DNA from: CAVUOA01 sp963742955
GTDB lineage: Bacteria; Bacteroidota; Ignavibacteria; Tepidaquicellales; OLB5
Direction of reading: 5' to 3'
Assembly (NCBI GenBank): GCA_963742955.1
Contig: CAVUOA010000008.1
Span: forward strand, 1,674,001 to 1,738,000
Length of the DNA stretch: 64,000 nt
In this document: piece after piece, positions 8,605-17,237 of the stretch
Position numbering within the stretch: position 1 is the first letter of the stretch
Layout of the letters: every line of letters begins with the position of its first letter
The notes under the pieces: model-generated
Databases searched by the model: none
What the model was told of the DNA's origin: nothing
The model's input: the letters and a program-made list of their open reading frames with translations, nothing else
Position numbers and translations under genes: made by a program

Positions 8605-8631
8605 TTAGCACTCTTTCCCCTACGTTGCTTT
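8605..8631 (+). promoter_or_regulatory. CIRCE-like operator in front of hrcA
   Basis: TTAGCACTC at 8605-8613 exactly matches the left arm of CIRCE (TTAGCACTC-N9-GAGTGCTAA), the binding site of HrcA. After the right spacing of 9 bases the right arm reads CGTTGCTTT, which keeps only the central TGCT. The exact left arm, correct spacing and place upstream of hrcA argue for a degenerate CIRCE and autoregulation of the heat-shock operon. Confidence 0.55.
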
Positions 8632-8634
8632 ACC

Positions 8635-8663
8635 TTGAAAAAAACGTTAAATTCAGGTAATTT
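8635..8663 (+). promoter_or_regulatory. Candidate sigma70-type promoter of the hrcA operon
   Basis: TTGAAA at 8635-8640, a 17-base spacer, then TAATTT at 8658-8663, about 65 bases before the hrcA ATG. The CIRCE-like site ends four bases upstream of the -35 box. The -10 box is a weak match, so this is tentative. Confidence 0.35.
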
Positions 8664-8728
8664 TGTTAGATATACTAAAAGGGAACTAAATTTACTAAAC
8701 TCTCATTAAATTTCGTTGAGACAGATAC

Positions 8729-9757
8729 ATGGAATACGGCTTAACTGAAAGAGAAAAGATAATTTTACGGCATATTATAGAAGATTTTATCCAGACTGCA
8801 AATCCGGTTGGCTCCCGCTATATATCTAAAAAAACAGATATTAAACTATCACCTGCAACTATCAGAAACGTTATGAGTGACCTTGAGGAGTTATTTTATA
8901 TTACACATCCTCATACCTCCGGCGGCAGAGTGCCAACTGATAAAGGCTACCGTTATTTTGTTGATGAATTAATGGATATTGAACCGCTTAAATCAAACGA
9001 GAAAACCAAAATTAAAAAGATGGTTGATGAAGCGGACTTATCGGGTGATGAAATCTTTAAAGAAGTATCAAAAATTCTCGGCAAGCTCACCAAGGAGCTA
9101 AGTATTGTAAGCCAGCCATATCTATCAAACGGTATTTTGGAAAAACTTGAGCTGGTAAGCCTGTCATCTAACAAGGTGCTGGTTGTTGTATCAATAAAAT
9201 CGGGACTTGTGAGAACGATACTCTTCGACGTTGAATCGGAAATTAACCGTGACAAGCTGGAAAGTATTTCACGTATGCTGAATGAAAAACTAAGCGGGCT
9301 TACCTTAAAAGATATTCGCAGCACATACAAAGACAGAATAGGCGGTATTAAAGACCATGAAACGGGAATAATAAAAATATTTGTTGATTCAATTGATAAA
9401 ATTTTTCAGGATGAGAAACAGGGTGTTACGCTTTATTTCGGAGGAACGGTTGAAGTGCTTTCACAGCCGGAGTTCGGCAAAACCGAGGACTATAAAAATA
9501 TAATCGAGCTTACCGATGACAAAGATATTGTAGTGCATGTTTTAAATAATCTGCCTACTGATATAAAGGGCTACGGCGTTTCAATTGGTGAGGAGAATAA
9601 AGACGGAAAGCTTAAAAATTACAGCGTTGTATCAACAACATACAGCGTAGGTGATATCAGCGGGAAAATTGCGCTGATTGGTCCGCGCAGGATGGATTAT
9701 TCCAAAATGATATCACTGCTTAATTATACATCTGAAATTATTAAAGATAAAATATAA
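8729..9757 (+). CDS. hrcA: Heat-inducible transcription repressor HrcA
   Basis: HrcA represses class I heat-shock genes by binding CIRCE. The 342-residue length is normal. The N-terminal winged helix is clear: LTEREKIILRHIIEDFIQTANPVGSR, then SPATIRNVMSDLEE, then PHTSGGRVPTDKGYRYFVD by residue 75. The rest is the GAF-like dimerisation domain, ending in the typical GPRRMDYSKMISLL. It heads a plus-strand run hrcA-grpE-dnaJ with 12-base and 5-base gaps, the classic order, so it is probably autoregulated together with the chaperones through the site at 8605-8631. Confidence 0.95.
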   Translation: MEYGLTEREKIILRHIIEDFIQTANPVGSRYISKKTDIKLSPATIRNVMSDLEELFYITHPHTSGGRVPTDKGYRYFVDELMDIEPLKSNEKTKIKKMVDEADLSGDEIFKEVSKILGKLTKELSIVSQPYLSNGILEKLELVSLSSNKVLVVVSIKSGLVRTILFDVESEINRDKLESISRMLNEKLSGLTLKDIRSTYKDRIGGIKDHETGIIKIFVDSIDKIFQDEKQGVTLYFGGTVEVLSQPEFGKTEDYKNIIELTDDKDIVVHVLNNLPTDIKGYGVSIGEENKDGKLKNYSVVSTTYSVGDISGKIALIGPRRMDYSKMISLLNYTSEIIKDKI

Positions 9758-9769
9758 AAAGTTTTATAA

Positions 9770-10324
9770 ATGCAAAAATCTAAGAAAGAAAAATTGGATA
9801 AGGAAATTAAGAAAGAAGAAGCAAACGAGCTTGAAGAATTAGGTCAGGAACCGGGTACCGAAAACGAACCTTCATCTTCACAGGAGACAGGACAGCTCCG
9901 TGACCAGCTTTTAAGGAAAGCAGCAGAGTTTGAGAACTATAAGAGAAGAACCGAATCGGAAATATCAAGTTTCCTGAAATATGCTAATGAAGAAACTCTA
10001 TCTGACCTGCTTCCGGTACTGGATGATTTTAACCGTGTGCTTTCGGCATGGAATGACAAACATGATGAAGAAACATTCCGTAAAGGGGTAGAGCTTATTT
10101 ACGATAAGTTTAAAAAAATCCTTGAGAAAAAAGGACTGAAAGAAATGGAGACCGACGGAAAACCATTCGACGTAAATCTTCATGATGCACTTATGCAGGC
10201 TGTAAATGATAAGCTTGAGCCAAATACAATTACTGAGACCGCTGAAAAAGGCTATTTCCTTAAAGATAAAGTTTTGAGGCACGCAAAAGTGATTGTTTCA
10301 AAGAAAAGTGAAAAGGATTCTTAA
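9770..10324 (+). CDS. grpE: Nucleotide exchange factor GrpE
   Basis: GrpE releases ADP from DnaK. The 184-residue protein has the usual three parts: a charged, low-complexity N-terminus (about 1-45), a long alpha-helix/coiled coil (RDQLLRKAAEFENYKRR, about 45-90) and the C-terminal beta domain with NLHDALMQAVND and GYFLKDKVLRHAKVIVSK, the family signature. It sits between hrcA and dnaJ with short gaps. dnaK is not in the window. No strong ribosome site precedes the ATG, in line with weak Shine-Dalgarno use at many genes here. Confidence 0.95.
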   Translation: MQKSKKEKLDKEIKKEEANELEELGQEPGTENEPSSSQETGQLRDQLLRKAAEFENYKRRTESEISSFLKYANEETLSDLLPVLDDFNRVLSAWNDKHDEETFRKGVELIYDKFKKILEKKGLKEMETDGKPFDVNLHDALMQAVNDKLEPNTITETAEKGYFLKDKVLRHAKVIVSKKSEKDS

Positions 10325-10329
10325 ACAGT

Positions 10330-11509
10330 ATGACAAAACGCGATTATTACGAAATACTGGGTGTTTCCAAAACATCTTCTATAGAAGAAATTAAAACTGC
10401 CTACCGCAAGCATGCCATGAAATACCACCCGGACAGAAACCCGGGTAACAAAGAAGCCGAAGAAATTTTTAAAGAAGGCGCTGAAGCTTACGAAGTGCTT
10501 TCTGACCAGAATAAACGCGCAAGATATGACCAGTTCGGGCATCAGGGTGTACGCGGAACCGACATCCACGGGTTTGATAACGTTAACGATATATTTTCGG
10601 CATTCAGCGATATTTTCAGCGGGTTTGGCGGCGGAAGCATATTTGACGATATATTCGGCGGCGGCGAGACGCAGGGGACAGGGCAGGTACCGCTCACCCG
10701 GTATACAGGGCGGTGACCTGAAGGTAACATTAAAATTAACACTCGAAGAAATTGCTGTCGGCATCGAAAAAACCCTTAAAGTAAAAAAACAACACATCTG
10801 CAGTGAATGCAGCGGCAGCGGAGCCAAAGCCGGCAGCAGCTCTGCTGAATGTGCTTCATGCCACGGTTCGGGTGAGATAAGGCAAATTTCACGCTCGATG
10901 TTCGGCCAGTATATTAATGTATCGGTTTGCCCAACATGCGGCGGCGAGGGAAGAGTTATAAAAGATAAATGTCCACATTGCGCAGGTGAAGGCAGAATAA
11001 GGGGAGAAACAACCGTGAAGGTAAACATACCGGCAGGAGTTTCTACAGGGAACTACATTCCATTAAGGGGACAAGGCGATGCAGGAATAAGAGGCGGCGA
11101 ACCCGGTGACCTGATTGTTGTAATTGAGGAATTAAAGCACCGCCATTTTGTACGAGAAGAGGACGATATAATATACGATTTGACTATAAGTATTACCGAT
11201 GCGGTTCTTGGCGCCGAAGTAGATGTTCCCGTACTTGAAGGAACTGCTAAAGTGAAAATAGAGCCGGGCACACAGCCGGGCAAAGTTTTAAGAATGAGAG
11301 AAAAGGGCATTAAACACCTAAACCATCACGGACGGGGTGACCAGCTTAATTATGTTAATATCTATATTCCTTCCAAAATTACTTCAAAAGAGAAAGAGCT
11401 TTTTAAGCAGTTATCGCGTTCAGAAAATTTGAAGCCTAAAAACCCTGATAATGAACAGGGAAAAAAATCAAAAGGTTTTTTTAACAAGGTAAAAGATACT
11501 TTTTCTTAA
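10330..11509 (+). CDS. dnaJ: Chaperone DnaJ (frame broken in the G/F region)
   Basis: DnaJ delivers substrates to DnaK and stimulates its ATPase. Frame 1 from 10330 codes the J domain with YHPDRNP (HPD) and RARYDQFG, then the Gly/Phe region. It then runs into a stop at 10716. The remainder is in the +1 frame: four zinc-finger motifs (CSECSGSG, CASCHGSG, CPTCGGEG, CPHCAGEG), the substrate domain and GRGDQLNYVNIYIP. A single extra base near 10660-10667, in the GGCGGCGGC run, explains the shift; correcting it gives a normal ~390-residue DnaJ. Because the gene is near-essential and other genes here have the same kind of insertion, an assembly error is likelier than loss. Confidence 0.88.
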
Positions 11510-11520
11510 AAAATACTTTT

Positions 11521-11554
11521 CTCCCCTCTCCTTCGGAGAGGGTCAGGGGTGAGG
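11521..11554. repeat. Intergenic CCCTCTCC-type palindrome
   Basis: CCCTCTCC (11524-11531), TTC, GGAGAGGG (11535-11542), TCA, GGGGTGAGG. This is a perfect 8-bp hairpin followed by a third G-rich arm, the same layout as the palindromes translated in the T9SS domains at 1680, 3059 and 5369. It lies between dnaJ and the next gene and may also end transcription, though no T run follows at once. Confidence 0.7.
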
Positions 11555-11579
11555 TTATCGAAACATTTTTGTTTCATAA

Positions 11580-12083
11580 ATGATTGAGCGATTTAAAAAG
11601 ATTGGTTTCACTGGTCAGGATTTTGCCGTTATATCGTTTTTGCTGGTAACGTTTTTGGCGGGAATTGCCTTAAGAATCTCCGGCTGGAAGAAACCTGCTG
11701 ATTTCGATTATTCAAATTCAGATTCTAAATTTGAACAGCAGCTGAAGAAAGATTTTAAAGAGCTTCAGAACAGCGAATTATCGCTGCAGCAATCCGGCAA
11801 ACTTTCACTCCTGAGAAATATAAGTGACAGCCTTTCTGCCGAGAAAGATAAACAGGAAAAAGAAAACCTGCTCGCTAAGTTCGATAAAAAAATAAACCTA
11901 AATCTCGCTTATTCAGCCGATTTGCAGAGACTGCCGGGAATTGGGAAAGTAACTGCCGATAAGATTATTGAATTCAGAGAACAGGTGAGCCGCTTTGATA
12001 AAATAGAGGATATCATGAAAGTAAAAGGCATAGGGCAGAAAAAATTCGGGAAGATTAAGGATTTAATAACGGTTGAAGACTAA
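11580..12083 (+). CDS. ComEA-like helix-hairpin-helix protein
   Basis: The 167-residue protein has one membrane span (about 14-32: DFAVISFLLVTFLAGIAL), a charged linker, and a C-terminal domain with INLNLAYSADLQRLPGIGKVTADKIIEFR and VKGIGQKKFGKIK. These are two helix-hairpin-helix DNA-binding motifs as in ComEA, the periplasmic DNA receptor of natural transformation. It sits after the hrcA chaperone genes and 30 bases before a PilM-like gene, which also fits a type IV pilus or DNA-uptake role. The long linker and lack of an N-terminal SLBB domain differ from Bacillus ComEA; function in uptake is inferred. Confidence 0.75.
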   Translation: MIERFKKIGFTGQDFAVISFLLVTFLAGIALRISGWKKPADFDYSNSDSKFEQQLKKDFKELQNSELSLQQSGKLSLLRNISDSLSAEKDKQEKENLLAKFDKKINLNLAYSADLQRLPGIGKVTADKIIEFREQVSRFDKIEDIMKVKGIGQKKFGKIKDLITVED

Positions 12084-12113
12084 GTTAAACTCTGTATATA
12101 ATTTCCTCAGCAT

Positions 12114-13067
12114 TTGGATAAAGAATTAAATACTTCTCTTGGCATAAGCTTTTCTTCGAATAAAATCTGCTATACCGAGCTTGTGCTCGATTCCGGTGTG
12201 CCGGTTCTTAACCATGTTGAAAGCGCAGAATCTGATTTTAATTTCGAAGAAGACCTCTCACGCTATAAAAGCAACCAGAAAGTACTAACGAATATTTCGG
12301 GTGATATACAGAAATATCTGAGTAAAAGAAACCTCGGCTACAAAAACGTTTCTCTTGCAATCGGAACATCGCAGGCTTTTCTTATAACACTTCCGCTGGA
12401 TTTATCCGAAGGTAAACATTCTATAAATTCTAAAATCTACTGGGAACTTTCGAATTATTTTCCTGATAATTACAATGATTTTATAGTTAATACTTACCGT
12501 CTCAGTTCAGTGATGCCATCGGGTGATACAGGCGAATTTTTGATTATTGCTGTTCTTAAGAATTCTCTCGAGTTCGTAAAGCGGGTATTTAAGCTATGCG
12601 GCATAGAACTGAAGCTTGTTGATATTGACCATTTTGCTGCCGAACACGTTTTCAGGAACAGCTATCCCGCTGAAGTAGAAAATGAGGATGTTTTAATTGC
12701 CGGAATCAAAAAAGGCAGAATCGATTACGGTGTTATTTCCGGGAGAAAATACAGCTTTTATACTTATTCAAAATATTATTCGGTTTCAGAATTAAACCTC
12801 AGTCTTGTAAGAAAAGTGAACTCACTGCTAGGGGACAGGCTTTCGAGGCTTAATATCCGCAAAATAATATTATACGGAGATACGGTAGGAGAGGATACGG
12901 TTGAGTCGTTAAAAAGAATTCCGGGTATAAAGCCGGTGGTAATTAACCCGTTCGAGAACATTAATTCATCTTCTGTTTTTCTGAAAAACGAAGAGCTTAG
13001 AAAAATTTCATACACATTTGCTCCGAGCTGCGGCGTTGCCCTGCGCAGTTTAAAAGGCGGGCTATGA
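12114..13067 (+). CDS. PilM-like actin-fold protein
   Basis: The 317-residue protein starts with an actin/PilM-like phosphate loop (SLGISFSSNKICYTELVL) and ends with CGVALRSLKGG, much like the terminal ATALGLALR segment of PilM. In between, IYWELSNYFPDNYNDFIVNTY and LLVD-type strands match the PilM/EpsL layout. PilM links the inner-membrane pilus platform to cytoplasmic ATPases. Sequence similarity is weak, so this is a fold-level call. The start is TTG at 12114; no ATG lies near and homologous residues begin at once. Its TGA overlaps the rsmD ATG by four bases. No pilN or pilO follows, which is unusual. Confidence 0.55.
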   Translation: MDKELNTSLGISFSSNKICYTELVLDSGVPVLNHVESAESDFNFEEDLSRYKSNQKVLTNISGDIQKYLSKRNLGYKNVSLAIGTSQAFLITLPLDLSEGKHSINSKIYWELSNYFPDNYNDFIVNTYRLSSVMPSGDTGEFLIIAVLKNSLEFVKRVFKLCGIELKLVDIDHFAAEHVFRNSYPAEVENEDVLIAGIKKGRIDYGVISGRKYSFYTYSKYYSVSELNLSLVRKVNSLLGDRLSRLNIRKIILYGDTVGEDTVESLKRIPGIKPVVINPFENINSSSVFLKNEELRKISYTFAPSCGVALRSLKGGL

Positions 13068-13621
13068 GAATAATTGCCGGTAAATACCGAAGCAGGAAAA
13101 TACATCTGCCGAAAGGTTCAGCCCGGGAAAGCGCAGATGGTTCACTTAGACCCACAAGTGACAGGGCAAGAGAAACGCTTTATGACGTGTTAACTAACAT
13201 AGTGGATTTTGAAAATGCTGCATGTCTTGACCTGTTTGCAGGAACCGGGGCGCTTGGTTTTGAGGCATTGAGCAGGGGAGCCGAATCGGTTGTATTTGTT
13301 GACATGTCCAGCAAGAACCTTGATGCTATAAAAACCACAGCCGGTAATCTTGGGTGCGCAGAACAAGTCTCGGTATTTAAAGATAATGCCCTGCATTATT
13401 TGAGGGAAAGCAAAGATAAGGCATTTGATTTTATTTTTGCAGACCCCCCTTACGATTATAAGAAATATAATGAGCTGACGGAGTTTGCTTTAAAAATTCA
13501 GCCTGTGTTGTTTGTGCTGGAAACTTCAGGTGAATATAAAGGTACTTTCACGTTTTTGGGTTTTGGGCTTCGTGAAAAAAAAGTCGGTGCAGCAAAATTT
13601 TCTATTTTTATTTCAAAGTAA
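13064..13621 (+). CDS. rsmD: 16S rRNA (guanine(966)-N2)-methyltransferase
   Basis: RsmD methylates G966 of 16S rRNA with S-adenosylmethionine. The 185-residue protein has MRIIAGKYRSRKI at the N-terminus, LRPTSDRARETLYDVL, the SAM-binding LDLFAGTGALGFEALSRGA near residue 55 and the catalytic ADPPYDYKKY near 127, all standard. Length is normal. It is translationally coupled to the upstream PilM-like gene (ATGA overlap) and followed by coaD after 11 bases, a pairing common in bacteria. Confidence 0.95.
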   Translation: MRIIAGKYRSRKIHLPKGSARESADGSLRPTSDRARETLYDVLTNIVDFENAACLDLFAGTGALGFEALSRGAESVVFVDMSSKNLDAIKTTAGNLGCAEQVSVFKDNALHYLRESKDKAFDFIFADPPYDYKKYNELTEFALKIQPVLFVLETSGEYKGTFTFLGFGLREKKVGAAKFSIFISK

Positions 13622-13632
13622 AAAGTTTAACC

Positions 13633-14142
13633 ATGAAGAAAAGCTCACAGAATAAAAAAGTAAAAATAGCTTTGTACCCGGGGACCTTTGACCCCATTAC
13701 ATTCGGACATATCGACGTTATCAAAAGAGCGTCATCTCTTTTTGATGAAGTTATAGTTTCTGTTGCAGGCAGCTCATCGAAGAAAACCCTCTTTTCGGTT
13801 GATGAAAGAAAAGAAATGATAAGAGCGGCCATTAAAGGAATTAAAAACGTAACTATTACCTCTTTCAAAGGCCTTATGATTGAATATGCCAAATCACAGA
13901 ACGCAAATGTGGTTATAAGAGGGCTCCGCGCCATATCGGATTTTGAATACGAATTTCAAATGGCGCTGACCAACAGGAAGATAGAAGAAAATATTACAAC
14001 TGTTTTTCTTATGCCTAACGAAAAATATACTTACCTTAATTCAACGCTTGTACGTGAAATTGCAAAATTCGGAGGAGATGTAAAGCCGTTTGTCCCTGAG
14101 TTTGTGGATAAGAAGTTAAAAAAGAAGCTGCATGTGAAGTGA
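13633..14142 (+). CDS. coaD: Phosphopantetheine adenylyltransferase
   Basis: CoaD adenylates 4'-phosphopantetheine to dephospho-CoA, the penultimate step of CoA synthesis. In the 169-residue protein the nucleotidyltransferase motif appears as YPGTFDPITFGHIDVI (T-x-G-H), followed by VVIRGLRAISDFEYEFQMA near residue 95 and NSTLVREIAKFGGD near 135, all family hallmarks. The N-terminus is extended by about ten basic residues compared with typical CoaD. It is the last gene of the plus-strand run from hrcA, ended by the hairpin at 14146. Confidence 0.95.
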   Translation: MKKSSQNKKVKIALYPGTFDPITFGHIDVIKRASSLFDEVIVSVAGSSSKKTLFSVDERKEMIRAAIKGIKNVTITSFKGLMIEYAKSQNANVVIRGLRAISDFEYEFQMALTNRKIEENITTVFLMPNEKYTYLNSTLVREIAKFGGDVKPFVPEFVDKKLKKKLHVK

Positions 14143-14145
14143 TAT

Positions 14146-14174
14146 ACTTCCGGAGTTTTAAAGGCTTCGGAAGT
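14146..14174. terminator. Hairpin between convergent coaD and hydrolase genes
   Basis: ACTTCCGGAG pairs imperfectly with CTTCGGAAGT across AT-rich bases. The outer arms match the terminator at 1436. It overlaps the last codons of the minus-strand hydrolase (FRSL, stop). It probably stops transcription from both sides, though the T run is short. Confidence 0.55.
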
Positions 14175-15009
14175 TGTTCTTCAGAAATCCAATCATTTTT
14201 TCGATTACAATCTCAAATGCTTTTGTAGTGCCTGCATAAGGATGAACTACACCAAATGTATGACCGGTATTTTCTACTGCAAATAATTCGGTAAGGCTCT
14301 TCTCAGAGCTGGTATAAATCGCTTCTGCTTCCGAGAATCTGACTGAGAGGTCTTCTTTACCGTGAATGATTAAAAAAGGCTTGCAGAGACGTTTTGCAGC
14401 AGCTTTAATATCAAGGCGTGTTTTATTGTTTTCAATATCATCAAGAAGAGTTGAATTGAGTCTCATCATCTGGTTTGTCCGTGTATTAAGAACTTCGAAA
14501 TACCCCTTTTCTTTCCATTTCTTTTTATGTTCATCGGAATACCTGTCGAAATCAGAAACCGAAGCGAGAGTTATAAGAGATTTTACCCGATTATCTTCGC
14601 TTGCTTTTATAATAGAGACACCGCCGCCTCGGGAGTGACCAATTAATGCAATATTTTCTTTATCAATATTAAATTCATCCTCATTTTCATTGAAATAATC
14701 TATAACAGTCCCTAGGTCATTTAATTCGCGTGTGAAAGTGTTTTCGGCAAAAAGGTCAAGCCTGGTGAATTCGGAAGGATGTTCCGGTTCAACACCGTTA
14801 AATGTAAAATTAAACCCGGCAGAAAGAAAACCTGCCTCAGAAATCCTCTGCAGCATGTGTGGAAATCCGCCCCAGTCTTTGAAACCTTTAAAACCATGCG
14901 AGAAAATCACGAGTGGTCTTTTGTATTCGGAACCAGAATCCCGGTACATATTTACGTCAATTACAGAGCTCTTTTTCCCTTGAATTTTTATTTTATGCAT
15001 GTAGAACAT
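14158..15009 (-). CDS. Alpha/beta hydrolase
   Basis: This 283-residue cytosolic alpha/beta hydrolase resembles the dienelactone hydrolase/acyl-thioesterase-like group. Visible are the oxyanion segment FSHGFKGFKDWGG near residue 37, the nucleophile elbow GHSRGGG near 124, the acid in IHGKEDLSV near 217 and the catalytic His in ENTGHTFG near 247. The substrate is unknown. Two starts are possible (ATG at 15009 and three codons on). The gene is monocistronic, and its last codons lie inside the palindromic hairpin at 14146-14174. Confidence 0.82.
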   Translation of the reverse strand: MFYMHKIKIQGKKSSVIDVNMYRDSGSEYKRPLVIFSHGFKGFKDWGGFPHMLQRISEAGFLSAGFNFTFNGVEPEHPSEFTRLDLFAENTFTRELNDLGTVIDYFNENEDEFNIDKENIALIGHSRGGGVSIIKASEDNRVKSLITLASVSDFDRYSDEHKKKWKEKGYFEVLNTRTNQMMRLNSTLLDDIENNKTRLDIKAAAKRLCKPFLIIHGKEDLSVRFSEAEAIYTSSEKSLTELFAVENTGHTFGVVHPYAGTTKAFEIVIEKMIGFLKNNFRSL

Positions 15010-15139
15010 TTCTTACAATTTGTCTTAAATTATCAATAAAATGGTCTTTCTATTGAGAAAAAAACTATATATAATTACCTAGCCTAAATGGTAAGTTATA
15101 GCAAAATTTTCTGATTTTTCAGACACCATTTTTTGGAAC

Positions 15140-15168
15140 TTGACAAAAAGGAAATTAATCGCTATACT
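15140..15168 (+). promoter_or_regulatory. Consensus sigma70-type promoter
   Basis: TTGACA at 15140-15145, a 17-base spacer, then TATACT at 15163-15168, 55 bases upstream of the ATG at 15224. It is the best promoter match in the window and suggests strong constitutive expression of the secreted protein that follows. The rest of 15010-15223 is AT-rich with no other signal. Confidence 0.7.
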
Positions 15169-15223
15169 AAATTTAATAAATTACTTCTAAATTCATTAAC
15201 TAATAACTAATTTATCTAAAACT

Positions 15224-17179
15224 ATGTACAAGAATTATCTATTTGCGCCTCTATGTATGGCATTGTTACTTTTGGTTTCAGTGACAACAATTAAGGCACA
15301 GGATGCTCCTTCAACTGGTCTTGCACCATTTGTGTACAGTACAGAAAAACCAAGTGTTGTATTCAATGATTTGGCTGCAACATCAAGAGGATTTTCTTAC
15401 AACTCAACAAGCTTAACAGCTTCAACACTGATTAAGTATTTTCTGAGTACACCCGGCTCTGCTACAAATATCGGTTCAGCCCAGCCTTACTTTTTAGGCT
15501 CAGGCGACCAGTGCGGTCCGACAGGCAGCCAGGTTATTTATGTAATCCAGCAGCTCAGCCCCTATTCGTTGTATTCGGTAGATACAACAACAGGTGCATT
15601 AACTGACCTTGGAACAATTACCGGTATTAACCCGGCACACTCATCAGGCGGTATTACAGGACTTTGCTGGGATGCAACAAGCAATACTGCATACGTTTCA
15701 AGCACAAGTATCACCGAGTCAGAACTTTACACATTTAACCTTTCAACAAGAGTTGCAACACCGGTAGGTTCAGCAATTACAAATGCACCCGGAATTATTG
15801 CATTAGCTTGCAATCCCGGAGGTACAATTTTCGGTATCGACCTAGTAAATGATAACCTTTGGAAATTTAACAAATCTAACGGAACAGCTACATTGGTTGG
15901 TCCTTTAGGAATGGATGCCAACTACGGACAGGATGCAGATTTTGACCCCAGAGACGGTATATTATACTGGGCAGCAATCGGAACATCAAACACTGCAAAC
16001 CTTAGAACAGTTGATACCACAACAGGTGCAAGCACACAGATTGGTCTGTTCACAGGTCAGAATCAGGTACTTGCTACTACCATCCCGGCAGTTTCAGGTC
16101 CTCCCCCGCAGCATGATTACGCAGCCGGTCCGTTCCTTGGATTGCAAATTTCTTATCCTATTGGAACTGCTTCCAATATCAGAGCAAGAATTACTAACGT
16201 TGGTCAGTCAAACGAGACCAGTGTTCCTATTAAGTTCTTCGTAGACGGCGCACAGGTTGGTTCTTCAATTAACCTCAGCTTAAATGCCGGACAGAATGAT
16301 TCAGTTTCATTCGCATGGACTCCTTCTGCAGGCGGTACACATAACGTAAGAATTATTGCCGCTCTTTCTACCGATAATAACAGAGGTAATGATACAGTTT
16401 CAGCAAACGTTCTGGTTCTTGCAGGCACAGCGTATGTCGGCGGAGCAACAACAGTTTGCAGAAATGGATTGAACATAACTATTCCTGATAATACATCAAT
16501 ATTTGACTCATTACAGGTAACTATTCCTACATGGGCATTTGGTATTGCCGATGTTAATGCAAAAATTGACACAGTATTCCATACTTGGGATAGTGACTTA
16601 TCATATACACTTTCTCATGGCGCCACAAGCGTAGGTATAATTACAAACGTTGGAGGCTCGGGAGATAACTTCATTGGAACAATCCTGAATGACTCAGCAA
16701 CCACGCCAATCGCAAGCGGAGTTGCACCATTTACTGGTTCATTCATACCTTCAAGCCCGCTCGCAGCATTCAACGGAATCGGTGCAAACCCGAACGGCGG
16801 ATGGCACCTTGAAATTCATGACGGCGCAGCCGGAGATACCGGTATACTAAAAGCATGGTGCGTAACAATTTCTTATTACACATACGTTGGTGGAATAGGA
16901 ACAATTACAGTTCCTAACTACTTCGCACTGGGTCAGAACTATCCTAACCCGTTCAACCCGTCAACCAAGATTCAGTATGCAATTCCCAGGTCCGCAAATG
17001 TTTCTCTTATTGTTTATGACATTCTCGGACGCCAGGTTGCAACACTGGTAAATGAATTCAAGAATGCCGGAATCTACACTTTAGATTTCAACGCTTCTTC
17101 ACTCGCAAGCGGCGTTTATTTCTATAAGATTCAGGCCGGAACATTCTCAGATACCAAGAAAATGCTTCTTGTAAAGTAA
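15224..17179 (+). CDS. P-domain/CARDB secreted protein with T9SS C-terminal domain
   Basis: This 651-residue exported protein has a signal peptide to about residue 26 (IKAQDAPS). Residues ~30-300 form a propeller-like region with YVIQQLSPYSLYSVDTTTG and GQDADFDPRDGILYWAA, reminiscent of DUF4394. A CARDB-like Ig domain follows (RARITNVGQSNET, KFFVDGAQVGSSINL), then a proprotein-convertase P-domain (VCRNGLNITIPDN, HTWDSDLSYTL, GWHLEIHDGAAGDTGILKAWCV), then a T9SS sorting domain from QNYPNPFNPSTKIQYAIP. No protease domain is present. It is a close paralogue of 49479-51422, and its last three modules recur in 51422-53134. Role: probably adhesion or binding. Transcription starts from the promoter at 15140 and ends at 17201. 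Confidence 0.85.
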   Translation: MYKNYLFAPLCMALLLLVSVTTIKAQDAPSTGLAPFVYSTEKPSVVFNDLAATSRGFSYNSTSLTASTLIKYFLSTPGSATNIGSAQPYFLGSGDQCGPTGSQVIYVIQQLSPYSLYSVDTTTGALTDLGTITGINPAHSSGGITGLCWDATSNTAYVSSTSITESELYTFNLSTRVATPVGSAITNAPGIIALACNPGGTIFGIDLVNDNLWKFNKSNGTATLVGPLGMDANYGQDADFDPRDGILYWAAIGTSNTANLRTVDTTTGASTQIGLFTGQNQVLATTIPAVSGPPPQHDYAAGPFLGLQISYPIGTASNIRARITNVGQSNETSVPIKFFVDGAQVGSSINLSLNAGQNDSVSFAWTPSAGGTHNVRIIAALSTDNNRGNDTVSANVLVLAGTAYVGGATTVCRNGLNITIPDNTSIFDSLQVTIPTWAFGIADVNAKIDTVFHTWDSDLSYTLSHGATSVGIITNVGGSGDNFIGTILNDSATTPIASGVAPFTGSFIPSSPLAAFNGIGANPNGGWHLEIHDGAAGDTGILKAWCVTISYYTYVGGIGTITVPNYFALGQNYPNPFNPSTKIQYAIPRSANVSLIVYDILGRQVATLVNEFKNAGIYTLDFNASSLASGVYFYKIQAGTFSDTKKMLLVK

Positions 17180-17200
17180 AAGATTAATATTATCTTACTA

Positions 17201-17235
17201 ACCCGGGCAATCAACGATTGTCCGGGTTTTTTATT
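17201..17235 (+). terminator. Intrinsic terminator
   Basis: ACCCGGGCAATC pairs with GATTGTCCGGGT (one G-U) around a 3-base loop and runs into TTTTTTATTTT. It lies 22 bases after the stop at 17179. Confidence 0.88.
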
Positions 17236-17237
17236 TT

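Noticed and set aside
8592..8620. TTGACT as a -35 box for hrcA
   Set aside because: At 17 bases spacing the -10 position reads a C-rich sequence without any resemblance to TATAAT.
14366..15039. Plus-strand open frames antisense to the alpha/beta hydrolase
   Set aside because: They are shadows of a clearly coding minus-strand gene and show no protein-like features.
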